The translations under genes were made by a program, and so were the position numbers. This document shows positions 32,745 to 45,652 of a stretch of 64,000 bases of DNA, piece after piece; positions within the stretch are counted from its first letter, which is position 1, and every line of letters begins with the position of its first letter. The DNA is from Ischnura elegans (lineage: Eukaryota; Arthropoda; Insecta; Odonata; Coenagrionidae): assembly GCF_921293095.1 (NCBI RefSeq), contig NC_060247.1, forward strand, positions 116,579,111-116,643,110. The letters run 5' to 3'. Under the pieces are notes generated by a model, which ran no database searches, had not been told where the DNA came from, and saw only the letters and a list, made by a program, of their open reading frames with translations.

Positions 32745-34568
32745 AATGCATTGGATCTGGATCCGAAATTTTAAATTTATGCTTCAGTGAATACAGGACG
32801 AGGGAGTGGACAGAGTTCCGATGTATTTGCATGCGCAGTCGCACTGCGATGCTTGTCCTACTCATGAACCATTTTGTTTAACAGCTCTCGTACAAGTTAT
32901 GCAACAGAATTTCTGCAACGGAAATTTTTTCGGCAAACTGCTACAGAGAAATACTGTGATTCTTCCCAAGAGATTGAACAACCATCGGGAGAATCTCAAC
33001 GAAATAGGGTAATAACCGCGTCAGAAGTGACTACGTCGCAGATTAAATAAAAAAACTCTTGGCCCTCCATCACCCCATGCCTCTAAGATTTACCTTTTCG
33101 ATACCACGCATTCGATAAAACATTATTTTTGAAGGAAAATATCAAGTTACAAGAGAACAATGGAAGGGTGTTTCATCCGTACCCCATGTAACCAATTGAC
33201 TTTTTTCATCTTACTTGCTTAAATTCTCCGTTTCTCGTGAGCAAATGCTAGGTGAGTAACTTACTGGAACCGAAGATGTATCGATAGTTTTCGGCAATTG
33301 GATGATGATCCCTAGATTCAAAAAAGAATGAGACCAAACGCGTTGAATTTCTATCATATTTAGTTTTTTATGCTCAAATCATTTGAAAGAAAGTTCTTTC
33401 AGTTTCAACAAGACAATACAAAAATTTTCAACATTTTCCAAGCAGCAGAATGTTAAAAAAAACAGGCGTGGTATTAGTTCCGTCAAACAAGAAGATAAGG
33501 CCCGGAAGCGCCAGCTGTATTTATCACACAGGTGCCCAGCCTCGCTTTCAAGGCAACGACGTCACAAAATAGCAATATCTAATATGTTCGTCCTTGACCC
33601 CCTCATTCGTAGTGTCGTTGCTTGAAAGACAGAGGGAGCGCGGTCCTTCCCCTCCACCTCTCCTTCACGCGATTCTGCTACTCACTTCTTCCTCTCGCTG
33701 AGCGGTCTTCTCGTTCTGTTACCGCAATTTGTTGCACGTGTTCAATTATCTTGCAGTGTCGCGCAGTTGAAATTAAATTTAAGATATACCGATGAAAATG
33801 TATTTCATTGTGTAAAAACATTTTTATTCACATAAAGAGAACCATGTGCATGCATGGTGACGAGAAACTATCGCGAGGAAATTAGTAATCCATCTCACTG
33901 CAAGTGTAGCATTTGCAGGTGGAACACAAGTAAGTATGCGATGAGAAAGTGACAAAATTCGGGGGAAACTTATGTGACGAATATCACAATCCAGTCAATG
34001 GTTAATTCGAAGATTGAAATCTATTTTCATTTCCAAACGCAAAAATTAATTTACATACCGAGCGTGAAATGATTTTATCACCTTTTTAAAATTAGAAAGC
34101 TTATAAAAATGATTTTTAATCATTACAAATATTAAAACGTGTAAGAAATCGTATCACTTATGTTAGTTTCCCCTCTTCCAGCTGTTCATTTACATAATAT
34201 ATCCGGCAAGTCCTCCTCAAGTGGACCTCATCCACCGTAGTCTAGGAAATTATGAACTAACATAAGAGTTTTAATTTAATGCACATTTAAAAGGTCATAT
34301 TCGAAATTTCATACATTTGCTCAGAAACATAAAGTCGGAACAGCAAAGTAGCAACTTAATGTGGAAAGGATTTAGTAATCAGGAAAAGTATTATTATACC
34401 TGCTATTGGATTTAAAAATTCTAAAAAGTTTCATCAATAATCTCTGAGTATTGTTTGAAACTGGGAACTGTTGATGTGTGTTTGGTATGGAATAAGGAAA
34501 TGTACCTGTGGTTATTATTAGGAGGAAGTTGTGTCTGGCTTTAATGTCCCCTTGGAAAATTGTTTCAG
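32745..34568. other. Intron, nothing recognised
   Basis: No exon, RNA gene or repeat pair is seen. The end gives a usable acceptor (AAAATTGTTTCAG). Confidence 0.55.
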
Positions 34569-34784
34569 GTGAATGCATTCCGAGCTCGATGGTGTGTGAC
34601 AATATAAGGGATTGTATCGATGGCGAGGATGAAGATAACTGCAAGGACGCTCTGCTATGCAAGATTGGTCAATTTACGTGTCGCTCGGATCGCTCATGCG
34701 TGCCCATCTCTCAAGTCTGTGATGGCATCGGTCATTGCCCCGATTTTTCCGATGAGGCTGGATGTGAAGACAAGGTCAAGCAAA
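34569..34784 (+). CDS. SORL1-like exon: two LDLR class A repeats
   Basis: The 216-bp exon starts and ends in phase 1, donor GTGAGT. It completes the module opened at 26994 (GECIPSSMVC, then RDCIDGEDEDNC). It then encodes a further full one: CKIGQFTCRSDRSCVP, VCDGIGHCPDFSDEAGC. In the first, SDE is replaced by GEDED, which keeps the acidic ligands. It ends EDKVKQ and the phase fits the next exon at 35869 (A + CC gives threonine). No lesions are seen. Confidence 0.9.
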
Positions 34785-35868
34785 GTGAGTTGTTATTACA
34801 CCTCAGCAAATTTTCTGCCTTTTCTGGATGAGTGATGCCTACTCAGCCTTCTTCATAGGAATGGTAACGGTCAAAAATGTAAATGGTAACATTCAAAGGT
34901 AATTTTCTTTCGTTGGACAATCGACGGGAGATTATTGTTACAATAGGGAGTCTAGACTCCGCACAAAAATGTGGTATGGGAGGATGTTATAACACAAATG
35001 CCGTATATTCCGTTAGGACTTATTTCACCGGCTGAATTAGCATTGTGAACTCATATGTGAGCATATGAGCAAACGTTACCCATCCAGACATATGCTCGTA
35101 TGTGAGTTGGTTGTAAATGTTGTTTATAAAGGGTTAATTTAGCATTTAGTTCTTTTTTTGGCCGGAGGGTACCCTTCAGTGTTTTCTTTAACTACTCATT
35201 TATGTTGCAAAATTCATCAATCCATTCATCCATCATTAGTTTGTAAGAGGGTGATTTTTGTATGACTTTGTATACATACACAGTCAAACAAAACATGCGT
35301 GTAAAATACATGTGTGTCGGAGGATATCTTTATTTAAGTAACATGAATGAATTGCTCATTTTATGTGAAAGATTTTCGAGTCGTCTCTCAACACGTTATC
35401 CCAATGCTTCTAATGTTTCTCTTTTCAACAAATATTCCCTTTTGAGAAACCATCACCGCGAATTCGAAAGTTCAGAAAGGTATCCTTCGAAGGGTGGTGT
35501 CAAGGTACCCTTCGAAGATATCATCTCATTACTATACTCACTGGTAGCTCGGCCGCGGCTTTGAGAGGCGCCCCTTGGTCGCTCTGTGTGTGCGGAGCGC
35601 GTCACCCTTCTCTCCCGCCTCTCTTTGTTCGGCATTTCTCCAAGGTGGTCGCAGGGAGCGGGGAATTTTTCTGCTTTGATTGGCCTGTACACCCTTCATC
35701 ATTAATTAATTAATGACATTGTGTTTGTGAGCATTATGGTGGTGAGTAGCGAAGTATGCTATGATAATATGTTACTCTTTTATTCAGTGATTCTCACAAA
35801 TTTATAAAAATGAAATGAGAGAAGAGGGAAAAATGGAGACTCAATCTGCTTCTGACTTCAATCCACAG
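34785..35868. other. Intron, nothing recognised
   Basis: A short GAAGGGT...ACCCTTCGAAG inverted motif occurs at about 35486-35518, and CATATGTGAGCATATGAGC/CATATGCTCGTATGTGAG at about 35050-35105 is a small imperfect palindrome. No coding sequence is seen. Confidence 0.5.
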
Positions 35869-36011
35869 CCACACCATCTTGTCCGCGGGGATTCTTCCGG
35901 TGTGATTTTGGTAGCCGCTGCATTCCTTTGGACAAATCCTGTGATGGGACACAAGACTGTGTTGATGGCTCAGATGAGGTGGATTGCAGCAAGTCTCCTC
36001 CGTTATACCAG
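35869..36011 (+). CDS. SORL1-like exon: LDLR class A repeat (probably the last)
   Basis: It runs from phase 1 to phase 0 with donor GTACGT. It encodes [39 protein letters not shown] and then KSPPLYQ. All six cysteines and the calcium ligands are present. The proline-rich end suggests the linker to the first FnIII domain. The next FnIII exon in the window (42297) starts in phase 0, but it looks like a later FnIII domain, so one or two FnIII domains seem to be absent between them. Confidence 0.9.
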
Positions 36012-37049
36012 GTACGTATGTGCCTTCCTCTTAACCAGTGTGAAATGGAAGTGGTTGGGTAGAATTGTCAGTTTCCAGTTGGGACTCGTTTTTTTTTTGG
36101 AACTTGGGTTGGATCACTTCCTATTAAAAACCTCATTTTATACATAATCTTATGCCTGTCTCATTCCTGTTTGGAATATTCTATCATATTATTTTCACTA
36201 TCATTGGGGTGAATTTTTACCCAACCTTAGTTGTGAATGGAAATGTTTACTGGGAGTGGGATGAGTGGTGTCAAATGCCGGTAAAAGAAGTTAATATGAA
36301 GCAACAAAGTGGACTTCATGGTCTAAGAAACCCTAGAGGAAGTCATAAGTTCAATCTATGTGATAAAAGCTTTGATGTGTGTCATACATTTATTTACTTC
36401 CATACACGCTTTGTCGTGTATCATACAAACATTTACTTTCACGTAGAAAGTAACACTATTCATGATGATGAATAGAATTTTCTCAGTTTTATATGCAGTA
36501 AACTCTCCATCAAATGAAGCAGGATATTACAAAATTTTCGAAGTTAAGTAGAGAAATTGTAGCCCCAACGGAAAGTCTATGGTAAATACATGGCTCTATT
36601 CTAAAATACGAAATGTTATGAAATTACGAACATCTGGATCGGTCCCCAGGGGAAAGTAGAATTCATTCATACGAAGAACGGCGAAAAATTTGTCAACATA
36701 AATATGAAGTTTACGCAGCCCTCCAATCATGAAGAAGATTTCATGTGGACTCCCAATTTAGTTCTTATTTTTGCAAGTTTGATGCAATTCTGGAAGTGGC
36801 GATGGAGAGCAAAGGAGATCACAGATATTTTTTGATAATATATTTTCATGTATATCGTAGTTTTCCAAAATAAATAAGTTATCTTAAATATTGGTCTCTA
36901 TTTACCTCCAAAATATTTTAAGGCTACTCGTAATGAAGGTGCAACTCTAACCATGAACTTTCTTCAAGCTCTACTCCCCGTTCCCCCATTCCGAGAGATC
37001 TTACTTTACAAAAAAATTGTTTACTCTCTCCTACCGCCTACATCAAAAC
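36012..37049. other. Intron, nothing recognised
   Basis: No exon or element is recognisable. I looked for the first two FnIII domains expected here and did not find them. Confidence 0.5.
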
Positions 37050-39955
37050 CAGCAGCATGAAGAAAGAAGAAAAGAAGACCAAGAAGATGGAGAAGCAGAA
37101 GTCGGCAATAAATGTAGGGACGTGGAATGTGAGGACAATGATTAGGGCGGGGAAGTTATAAATATAAAAAGAGAAATGGAAAAAGGGAGGATAGATATCT
37201 TAGGATTGTGCGAGGTGAGGTGGAGGGATGGAGGACTATTGGAGTGATGGTTTTAGGGTTATATATAGTGGTGGGGAGGAAATCCTGCGAGGGGTAGCTT
37301 TAGTATTGAACGGGAAGATGGGTAAGCGTAGGGTAGGTATAGACCAGGTAAGCGATAGGATTCTGGTGGTATAAATTGAGGCGCGGCCCACCAACCTTGT
37401 GGTGGTTCAAGTTTACATGCCTACTAGCAATTATAGGGAGGAAAAAGTAGATGAGGTGTATGAACAGCTCGAAAAAAAAGTAATTAGAGACATCCCGGGT
37501 AAGAAAAATCTGGTAGTGATGGGGGGCTGGAACGCCCCAGTCGGGAGAGGGAGGGATGGACACGAAAGTAAGAGATTTTGGACTAGGAATACGGAACGAC
37601 AGGGGAAAGAAAGCAACAGAATTTTGCAGGAGAAACAAATTATTCATCACAAAGACGTGGTTCAATCGTCATAAAGGGCGAAGGTATGTATGGAAAAGTC
37701 CAAGGAATGTGGGGAGATATCAAATAGACTACATTATGGTTAAACAGAGTTTTAGGAATAGCATGAAAAATCGCGCAGCTTCCCTGCAGCGGATGCGGAT
37801 TCAGACCACAGCCTAGTGCTCATGAAATGCAATAAAGTTCCAAAAGACTTATGAAAGGCGAGGTAGGAAGGCGAGGAAATGGAATTTAGAAGCACTGAAG
37901 AGGACTATGAGGAGAGAATATCAGGAACCAGTGGACAATAGAATCCGGGAGATTAGAAGTACACAGACTGTAGAGGAAGGGTGACATAATATTAAAACGG
38001 GAATAGTCAAAGCAGTGGAGAAGTCAATTGGCTACGTTTACAGCAGAAGAATTAAGAAGCCTTGAGTTACGGAGGCAATGGTAAAAGAAAGGGAGGAGAG
38101 AAGGAAGTGGTAGAACATGGATTCAGAGAAAGGAAAAAGAATGTATAGGGAACTAAATATTCGATTACGACTTGAAACTAAGAGGGCAAGGGAAGCTTGG
38201 TGGAAAAAACAGTGTGAGGAAATGGAAAAGTTCCAGAATGATGAAGAAGAAGGCGCGTTGTGCGCCAAAGTTAAGTCGCTAATGGGCAGCAAAAGATGGC
38301 AAGCCATGGCTAAAATTAAGGCTAAAGATGGGAGAATGCTAACCGAGCGAGAAGAGGTACAGGGTAGATGGAAGGAATACGTGGGGGATCTGTATGACGG
38401 AAGTAACAGGCCGGGGAGATTGACTTTAGAGGGGACAAGTGCAGTGGAAGAGGATTATCTTGGGCCGGGGATATTAGATTCGGAAATAGAGAGAGTACTT
38501 CGTGATATGAAGGCAAGGAAAGCAGTAGGCGTGGACAATATACCGTGTGAGCTTCTGAAGAATCTAGGGAAGGAAGGTAAGAAAAGGTTTTTCGAACTAG
38601 TACGCAGGATCTATGAGGAGCGATGTTGGCGTGAGGATTTCGTGAAGACCAAAATAGAAGAAAGCTATGGAATGCGGAGATAACAGGACTATCACCCTAA
38701 TATCCTCCCTAAGGTGGTACTGCGGATATTGAGTAGACGAATGGAGGCGAGGGCAAACGAGTATTTGGGCGAAGATCTTTTAGATTTTAGAAAAGGGAAG
38801 TCAACTCGTAATGCATTTGCTGTCCCTCGTGGAGCGAAACCTAAAATATGACCAGGACATATATGCCTGTTACGTGGATTTGAAGCGTTTGATAGGGTGA
38901 ACTGGGTAAAGTTAATGGAAATCCTCATGAGTATAGCTGTAGATTGGAGGGATAGACGACTAATTTGTAATGTGTATGTGGCCCAGACTGCGAAAGTGTG
39001 GATAGCGGGCGGAGAACCTGGGTGAGTAAGCATTGGCCGATGTGTGAGGCAAGGCTGCCCTCTATCGCCGCTACTTTTTAACGTATGCGCTGAGGAGATA
39101 GTAAGAGAAGCGTGGGGCGAGTTGGAAGCTGTAGTGAAAGTGGGAGGAATAATGTTTAAATGGGTAAGGTTCGCGGATGATCAGGCGCTGATTAGCCAGT
39201 GGGTGAGGCGACTGCAGGCTATAGTAAATTCATTTGACGAGTGGTGCGAGGAGTACGAGATGAGGATTAATCAAAATAAGACTAAGGTAATGATGTTTTG
39301 TAAAGCATCGCGAGCGAGGAATGTGAGACTCAAGATAAAAGTAGGTGAGGAGAATATTTGAGCATGTAGAGCAATTCAACTATTTGGGCAGCACATTAGA
39401 GGAAAACGGACACAGTAGCAAGGACAATGAAGCGAATCACCCTAGCAAAAGAGGAGTTCCTTAATAGGAAGGAGCTTCTGAGTGCACCACCAAGTAAGAG
39501 TTTAAGGAAAAGGTTCGTGAGTAGACAGATCTGGAGTGTAGCTCTCTACGGTGCGGAAACGTGGATACTGAGGAAAGAAGACGAGAGAAGGCATTCGAGA
39601 GGAATTGGAGGTGTTCGAGATGTCGGTATGGAGAAGAATGGAGAAGGTGAAATGGACAGAGAGGAAAAGGAACGACGAAGTTGGTTGGACTATGGTTGGC
39701 GAGGTTGATGAGATACAGAGGAGACAGAAGGTATGGATGGGAGGAGTACTTAACGGGGAGGGGATGTTGAAAATGTTGTTAGAGGGTAGAATGTTAGGGA
39801 AACCAGGAAGGGGAAGGAAAAGAATTGGATTTTGATACAGATTGAAAAGGAGCAGGCCTTACAGTGAATTGAAGAAGGCAGCGCTGGAAGGAAAAGGAGC
39901 CTCCGAGATCACTTCCTTAGTATTCAATGGAAACCTACCTTAATCCGTAGATTAC
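37050..39955 (+). mobile_element. RTE-like non-LTR retrotransposon (LINE), degenerate
   Basis: One decayed open frame carries endonuclease, reverse transcriptase and a C-terminal tail. Endonuclease: INVGTWNVRTM (37110), ILGLCEVRWRD, NLVVVQVYMPT, GRYQIDYIMV and ADSDHSLVLM with the catalytic D and H. RT: RKAVGVDNIPCELLKNLGKE, DRVNWVKL, VRQGCPLSPLLFNVCAEEI and RFADDQALIS with an ADD active site. Tail: ALYGAETWILRKED and RRMEKVKWTERKRNDE. The 3' end has ACCTTAATCCGTAGA followed by TAATAAAA. At least six frameshifts or stops are present, so it is dead. The GAETW tail and endonuclease style resemble RTE/BovB-type elements; the clade call is from memory. It lies in sense in the intron between the last LDLa and the FnIII exons. 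Confidence 0.82.
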
Positions 39956-42296
39956 TATAATAAAAACCGCCTTTTACTGATCTTCCTACGAATCCTAAAA
40001 CTCCATCGCCTAGCATTTTCCCCCTCCCTACGGTGACGTGGCTTTAGGGCATCATGAAATAACACGTCCCCCAAATGTAGTCCCAGGCAATGATGAGGAC
40101 CTTTAACCCTCCCCTCCTCCTTCCACCCTCTTCACCTCTCTTTATTTAATTGACGATGACATGGATTTGATATTTCTCTACATAATAAGTCTGTTCTGGG
40201 TCCGATGAGACTTCGTGGATTAGCATCCTTTCCCACTCCGTTTAGCCAAAGATGCGGCTGGCTACCTGCATCGCTAATCCCGTAAAAGATCCTGATCAAC
40301 CAAAACATGTAGCTAAGTTCGAAAGCGCGAGTCGCATATTGGGAAAAACTAAACGAAACACCATTTTTTTTAATTACTTTTTTTATATCCATGGGATTAA
40401 AAAAATTGCAATCTGCTTAATATTTGAAAAATATTAACTCAAAACACGGTATCACTCTGAAATGAAGAGCTTATTGTCTGGTACTACTATAAACATGATA
40501 AACAAACTTATGATGCCAGAAATATGTCGCGTTGGATCTCAGTATTTTCTAAATATTGTGTAGAAATATAATTTTGCAATGCTGGTTTGCTTTCGTGAAC
40601 TCTTGAAAATTATGCATCAATATGTTGGCCCTCTTCGGTTTTTGGGTTTCATTTTTCACCGTATTTAAAATGGTGCTTTGTAACGCTGATATAGAAAACA
40701 GATTATTTAGTTTTACCACCAGAAATAGGTGTGTCATAAACAGAAAGAAATGTTTGCACGGAAAGGGGAAAGAAAGAACTGATTAAACGAATGATCGCGT
40801 CAAATTATTCTCGGAATTCTGTCCGGGTTAGGCGCTCCACCCACCTCTCCGCCGATCGGCAGCAGCACGTCGACGTTTCAATCGAAGACATGTTTTCAAG
40901 TTATCAGCCATTGTTATCATGGCCGTTGATACCTACCTACCGGGTGTGATTTTCCGTGTTTATCAAATTGTCTCCTCGCTTTACTGCAGACTTTTAAAGT
41001 GAAAGTAGTTATTTGCTTTGCCTTTTACACGCTACTATTTATTTACGATTATGGTATGCTTAATTTTTAGTGATAAAAATAGGAAAATATTTTCTCTTTA
41101 TCAATGATTGTCCATCCCTTCTACGGTAGAAACCATGCTTCTGTCAGCATAGAAGAAGATAGACATACTATGTAAACATGGCATCTCACGTCCGGCATCA
41201 ATGGCTCTGTAGAAAATAATATATCCCACGAAATTTATGATCGTGACAGAATCATAATAAAAATTAACTAATTAAACAGATCGCACTTTCAAATTACAAT
41301 ACGGGAAGAACTACAAAACTACCTGCGAAAGATATTTCGGAATTGGGCTAAGACCCTTGTTTTTATTTTTATTTCCTGTGACTGAGCGATAGAGATTGCG
41401 ACATAAATGGCGGTAACGCCGGCTGCCGTGAAAATTCCGTTGTTGTTGGAAACAAATACCTATCTCATGCGTAGATAGTAGTTGCTATTCGCTGCTGACC
41501 AAAAATGTCTAAGATTCAATTCTTGTACAAAAAATTTCTATTTGATATTTGATCATGTTTTCTAAAGTGGACGAAAATTTCTTTAGCACTAATATCGTTG
41601 ATATTTAACGATAAAGAATAGAGAGTTAAGGGTGGTATAGTTATGTATCAATATTTCACATCATAAAATCAATAACAAAAAGTATTTCCTAATAAATATA
41701 GTGGAAATAACTACCGGAAATGTTACAAAAGTCACTAAAGAAAAAAAAGGTGTTCAAAATAAAAGAAAACATTTCTCGCGACTTATTATAAAGGTTTTAA
41801 ATAACAAAATTCGATATTACGAAGATCCATTTTTCCGGTCCTGCTGACTTTGTATATCCGAGAGTTTTATGTATCACCTATGACATCAACTAAGATGCAA
41901 TCATAGTAGTTTCTAGCTAAAGGTCTCTCCTCCCATGCCCTCTAGTGGCGGGGATAGGTGAGATGGGTATAACTGTCATCTATGCTATGTATACCAATAA
42001 CCGCAATCCTACAGATGAGATTTGTGTGTTTCACGGGGTAAAAATTTCATTATTCAAGTTGCAATAAAAGTGGTAAATAACAATTTTAAATTGAATGGTG
42101 TGCTTCAGACCTAATAAATTTACCATGTTGACAATGAGGAAAATCAGAAACAACCCTATTGTTTTGTTCTGACCGTGGCTTTTTTTTTAGGGTGTTTTAA
42201 TTAATTTGCGGATTAAATTACACTGTTGTTTGTGCTATTCTGGTTGTTGTTGTGCTATGTGCATCACAGTCAGTCACACTTTGTGCTCCTTAACAG
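39956..42296. other. Intron, nothing recognised
   Basis: No FnIII-like frame, RNA gene or repeat pair is found on either strand. The stretch ends in CTCCTTAACAG, the acceptor for the next exon. Confidence 0.5.
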
Positions 42297-42582
42297 GTTC
42301 TTCGAATGGGCGTCGATTCGCACAGCAAAAGCCCAACAAGTCTACTTTTCTACTTGTGGATCTCGACTCAATATGACACCAAGTTTGAGTTCTTACCTTC
42401 ATATTCAGTTCTTGATTCCGGCAAGTGGGTTAATCACACTGAATGGATATCAGAGCTAGAATTCAAGTTTGTCAATCTTACTCCTTACACATCTTACAAC
42501 CTGACAGTGTACGTGAAAATCAAGGATAGCGACCAGGTGTTCCCTCCGGTCAATTATGCCTGGGCCACCACTGCCCAAGATG
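42297..42582 (+). CDS. SORL1-like exon: fibronectin III domain
   Basis: This is a 286-bp exon, phase 0 to 1, donor GTGAGT. It encodes SLLFYLWISTQYDTKFEF, then SGKWVNHTEWISELEFKF and NLTPYTSYNLTVYVKIKD, ending WATTAQDG. NLTPYTSYNLTVYVK is the typical E-F strand region of an FnIII domain (Tyr corner), and the closing TTAQDG leads into VPSPPRNVTV of the next exon. N-glycosylation sequons NHT and NLT are present. In SORL1 the FnIII domains lie between the LDLa cluster and the transmembrane segment. Which of the six domains this is remains uncertain. Confidence 0.85.
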
Positions 42583-43062
42583 GTGAGTCCATTTCTAATA
42601 ATTTGTTGTGCGTTTGAGTGAGTATCAATCATACCATTGTGCAATCTCACCCATTTTGAGATTAATTGTTTCAGACAATTATAAGCACACATTTTCATCC
42701 AATCTTAGTTATTTAATGCCATTAAAAATCCTGAGAGTAGAAAAAAAAAATGTCGAAAAGTCTGGATACCCAAGAAAATCTGGTTTCATGGTAACTGCAA
42801 AGTGTATCCAAAATTGTTCGCATTGCCATGGCTCAGTAACTAAGGAACTGTGACCCCATGTTTACGGACGAAAAACACTTAAAATTGTCTCCTCTAATTC
42901 CACCTGAAGTATTACAGATTCCTCCTGAAACTCCCTTTATATTTTGTTTTGAATCCCATACAACTATCCATGGTGTCTTGCATGTGCTGCTTGTAATTGC
43001 TTTTTGAAGTAGTATGTTCACTGTGTGTGGAGGGTATGTGATGGGACAATTGTTTCTTGCAG
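42583..43062. other. Intron
   Basis: It is ordinary 480-bp intron with acceptor TTGTTTCTTGCAG. No other feature is seen. Confidence 0.7.
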
Positions 43063-43280
43063 TCCCCTCACCGCCAAGGAACGTGACGGTGGTACAGAAG
43101 AGCGCCACTGTGGTGGAGGTGTCGTGGATGCCTCCCCTGCACCCCAATGGTGAGATCACGGCCTATGTAGTGAACATGGTACCTCCTATCCCACCCCTGA
43201 GGAAGCGTATTGACCACGCAGCGCATAATAGAGTGCTCATCACATCGCAGTTCGTTGGAGGATTCAATTACTCATTCTGG
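43063..43280 (+). CDS. SORL1-like exon: fibronectin III domain, first part
   Basis: It starts in phase 1 (G + TC gives valine) and ends in phase 0 before GTAGGT. It encodes PSPPRNVTVVQKSATVVEVS, then WMPPLHPNGEITAYVVNM and SQFVGGFNYSFW. This is strands A to F of an FnIII domain: PxxPxNVTV opening, SWxPP tryptophan, NGxITxYVV. The following exon at 45264 begins VSAMNAAESN and completes the domain (YSFW + VSAMNAAE). The base composition is GC-richer than the flanking introns, as expected for a constrained exon. Confidence 0.9.
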
Positions 43281-45263
43281 GTAGGTCATTTTGTCTCTTC
43301 TCTCCAGTTAATTATTAAATATTCCCCCTTGAGAATTTATGATTCATTTTTTCAAAATTTTTTTATCGTCCTTCCTCAGCAGTCTATCATACTTCTCATC
43401 ATGTATCATTTGCGAGACGCATTATTCAAAAGAAAAAGCCATTGTTAGCAGACTGTTGATCATGATTCTACTAATACAAGAACTTGTTTTTAAGTTGATA
43501 TTTCAATGTTTACCTTATATCTAGAGGCAGCAACAATTCTGTTTGAGGACATGAGAAAACAAAGGGGGAGGCAGGTAATGGTGATCTGTGGCACTTGGTC
43601 GTACCTGTTGTTGCTCATGATTTTCTTCATGTGCACTTATCAAGTAAAATTGTTTTTGCAAAATATGTTAATTAGATTTTGAAGTAATGGTACATGTCGT
43701 CGCTACCAATTCTTCTTCACCAGTACCTATCCAGACTATTGTTTTAATGATTTATGTGTTTATTTCATTTGTGAATTAAAAATGAATGTTTCAAGGCACT
43801 GCATTTTTGCGTACCCCAATGACTCATTAATGGCACAAAATGTACGATATGCTGCAAAAATATGATTTTTGAGTCTTTTTTACCTGAAATCAATTACTAT
43901 ATTACATTCTTATTTTCCCCGACTCATTGTGTTCAAGAAAGTTTCACTGGTTTCCTACTTGGTAATTGTGTTTCTCTGGACCAACATTTTGATGGGCAAG
44001 TCTGTCATCCTCAGGTTTGAGAACCACTCCCTCTCTATGAACCACTGAGAACTACCGCCAATAGTTTACTATTCTGACTACTTCTATTATTTTTATAATC
44101 ACCGTACTGCCAATAAGTTAAATTTTAACCAGTTTAAACGTGCCAATAATCAACTATTGAGAGCTACACCCATTTGCAACTACAACCAGAAGTTTCTGCC
44201 ATCCCTTGAAAAAGGTGGCAATGGCATTGAAATTTATTTTTTGAACTAGTAACACAAAAGCTCAAGCACACATAACGAATTGATAAATTATAGAATAAGA
44301 AATCCATCTATAAATTTTCTTTGGCATGTTTTCTGAACAATGCCTTTATGCAACTCATAAGCACTTGCTGATCTCAAGATGGTTTGGAGGATGGAGGAGG
44401 ACATGGAGGTATTTCAGAGGGTATGCTAGAACGAATGGAAATATGAAAAAATTACTCCGCAGAATTTACAATGGGCATTTCTTCTATTACTCAGTTTGTC
44501 AGCAAGGCTATTGAATTTGTCCAAAAGTACCTCCCTATCTAGTCCTGCGAGATTGACAGCACCAAACCTAGTAATCGTAAACTTAAACTTCATGTGGAGC
44601 TTCTAAAAACTCTCCACAACAATAATTTACTAAATGAATTGCATTTAAAAAACAGGTGTGGAGATTGATTTGAATAATCTAGTTCGGACTTAAATAAAAT
44701 CCAATCAGGTGAGAAAATGTGTAGCCAGCTAAGTAGTCAGAAACTACTGAACACCGAATAATTGAGTCTTCGATCATTGTATTACGATTATGAGGAATGG
44801 GGGTACGAAAATTGAAATTGAACTTAATGAGCCCAGAACCTTTTATTGTTAACTGTGTGGATGGCTGACATCCAGTTAATTACCAGCACAAATTGGTTTT
44901 GGTATTTCACTGTTAGTAATTGCTCAATTTCATACCATTGTATTTTGAGCTACATTTTTTTATGATAAAATACCAATGATTCTAATATTTGTTGTGTAAA
45001 TTATGAAATTCAAATTTCAAAAACGCGCGAAAGCTGAACTTAAGATTTGAAAAGAAAATTAGCTATAAGCACTTGAATTTAAATAAAGTGACCCCATAAT
45101 TGTTAAGTAGGTTACTGACTTACTTTCAAACATTAATAAAAGTCAATTATTTATTTCAACCATATGGTAAGGGTTTCTACCTATGTTTCTAGGTTTATGC
45201 GATTCTGTGTCCTGATTGACAAAATTCTCCCTTTCCAAACTTAATTTTGTTTTATTTCTGCAG
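43281..45263. other. Intron, nothing recognised
   Basis: AT-rich, without coding or repeat structure I can define. It ends in TTTTATTTCTGCAG. Confidence 0.55.
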
Positions 45264-45488
45264 GTTTCAGCCATGAATGCTGCGGAGAGCAACAGATCCA
45301 ATGTAGTCACTTTGACGTTTGACAAGAATGCAACGATAAATGCAGCCGAAGATCTGGAAGTCATTGAGAATCGTGAAATAAATGTTTGAAGAAGATTCCC
45401 AACGTAGAAGGCGACCACGTTTATCCTATAATGTCAATATTTGACCCAAAAATTAATAAAACCAAGACTGGAGAGCATCAAACCATAG
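45264..45488 (+). pseudogene. SORL1-like exon: FnIII domain end and next domain start, with frameshift
   Basis: The exon opens in phase 0 with VSAMNAAESNRSNVVTLTF, finishing the FnIII domain of 43063. It then begins another: AAEDLEVIENREINV. At 45386 the frame hits TGA. Shifting by one base gives a sensible continuation, KKIPNVEGDHVYPIMSI then FDPKINKTKTGEHQTI, up to a GTATCA at 45489. GTTTGAAG where GTTTGGAAG would keep frame (a tryptophan, usual at that FnIII position) suggests a single lost G. With that base the exon would end in phase 1, which fits the next exon at 45653. It is either a disabling mutation or a sequencing or assembly error. Confidence 0.75.
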
Positions 45489-45652
45489 GTATCATCTCTT
45501 AAGTTAGATTTTTACATGCTTCCCATGATATGGTCAACGGTATCCAAAATCCCAGTGCGTCTTTATCACTACGGAGAACTTTCTTGCGAAGGCCTCGATG
45601 GTAAATGGTAGATGCAATCATGTTTTCTGGGCAACTTATTGTTTTTTGTCAG

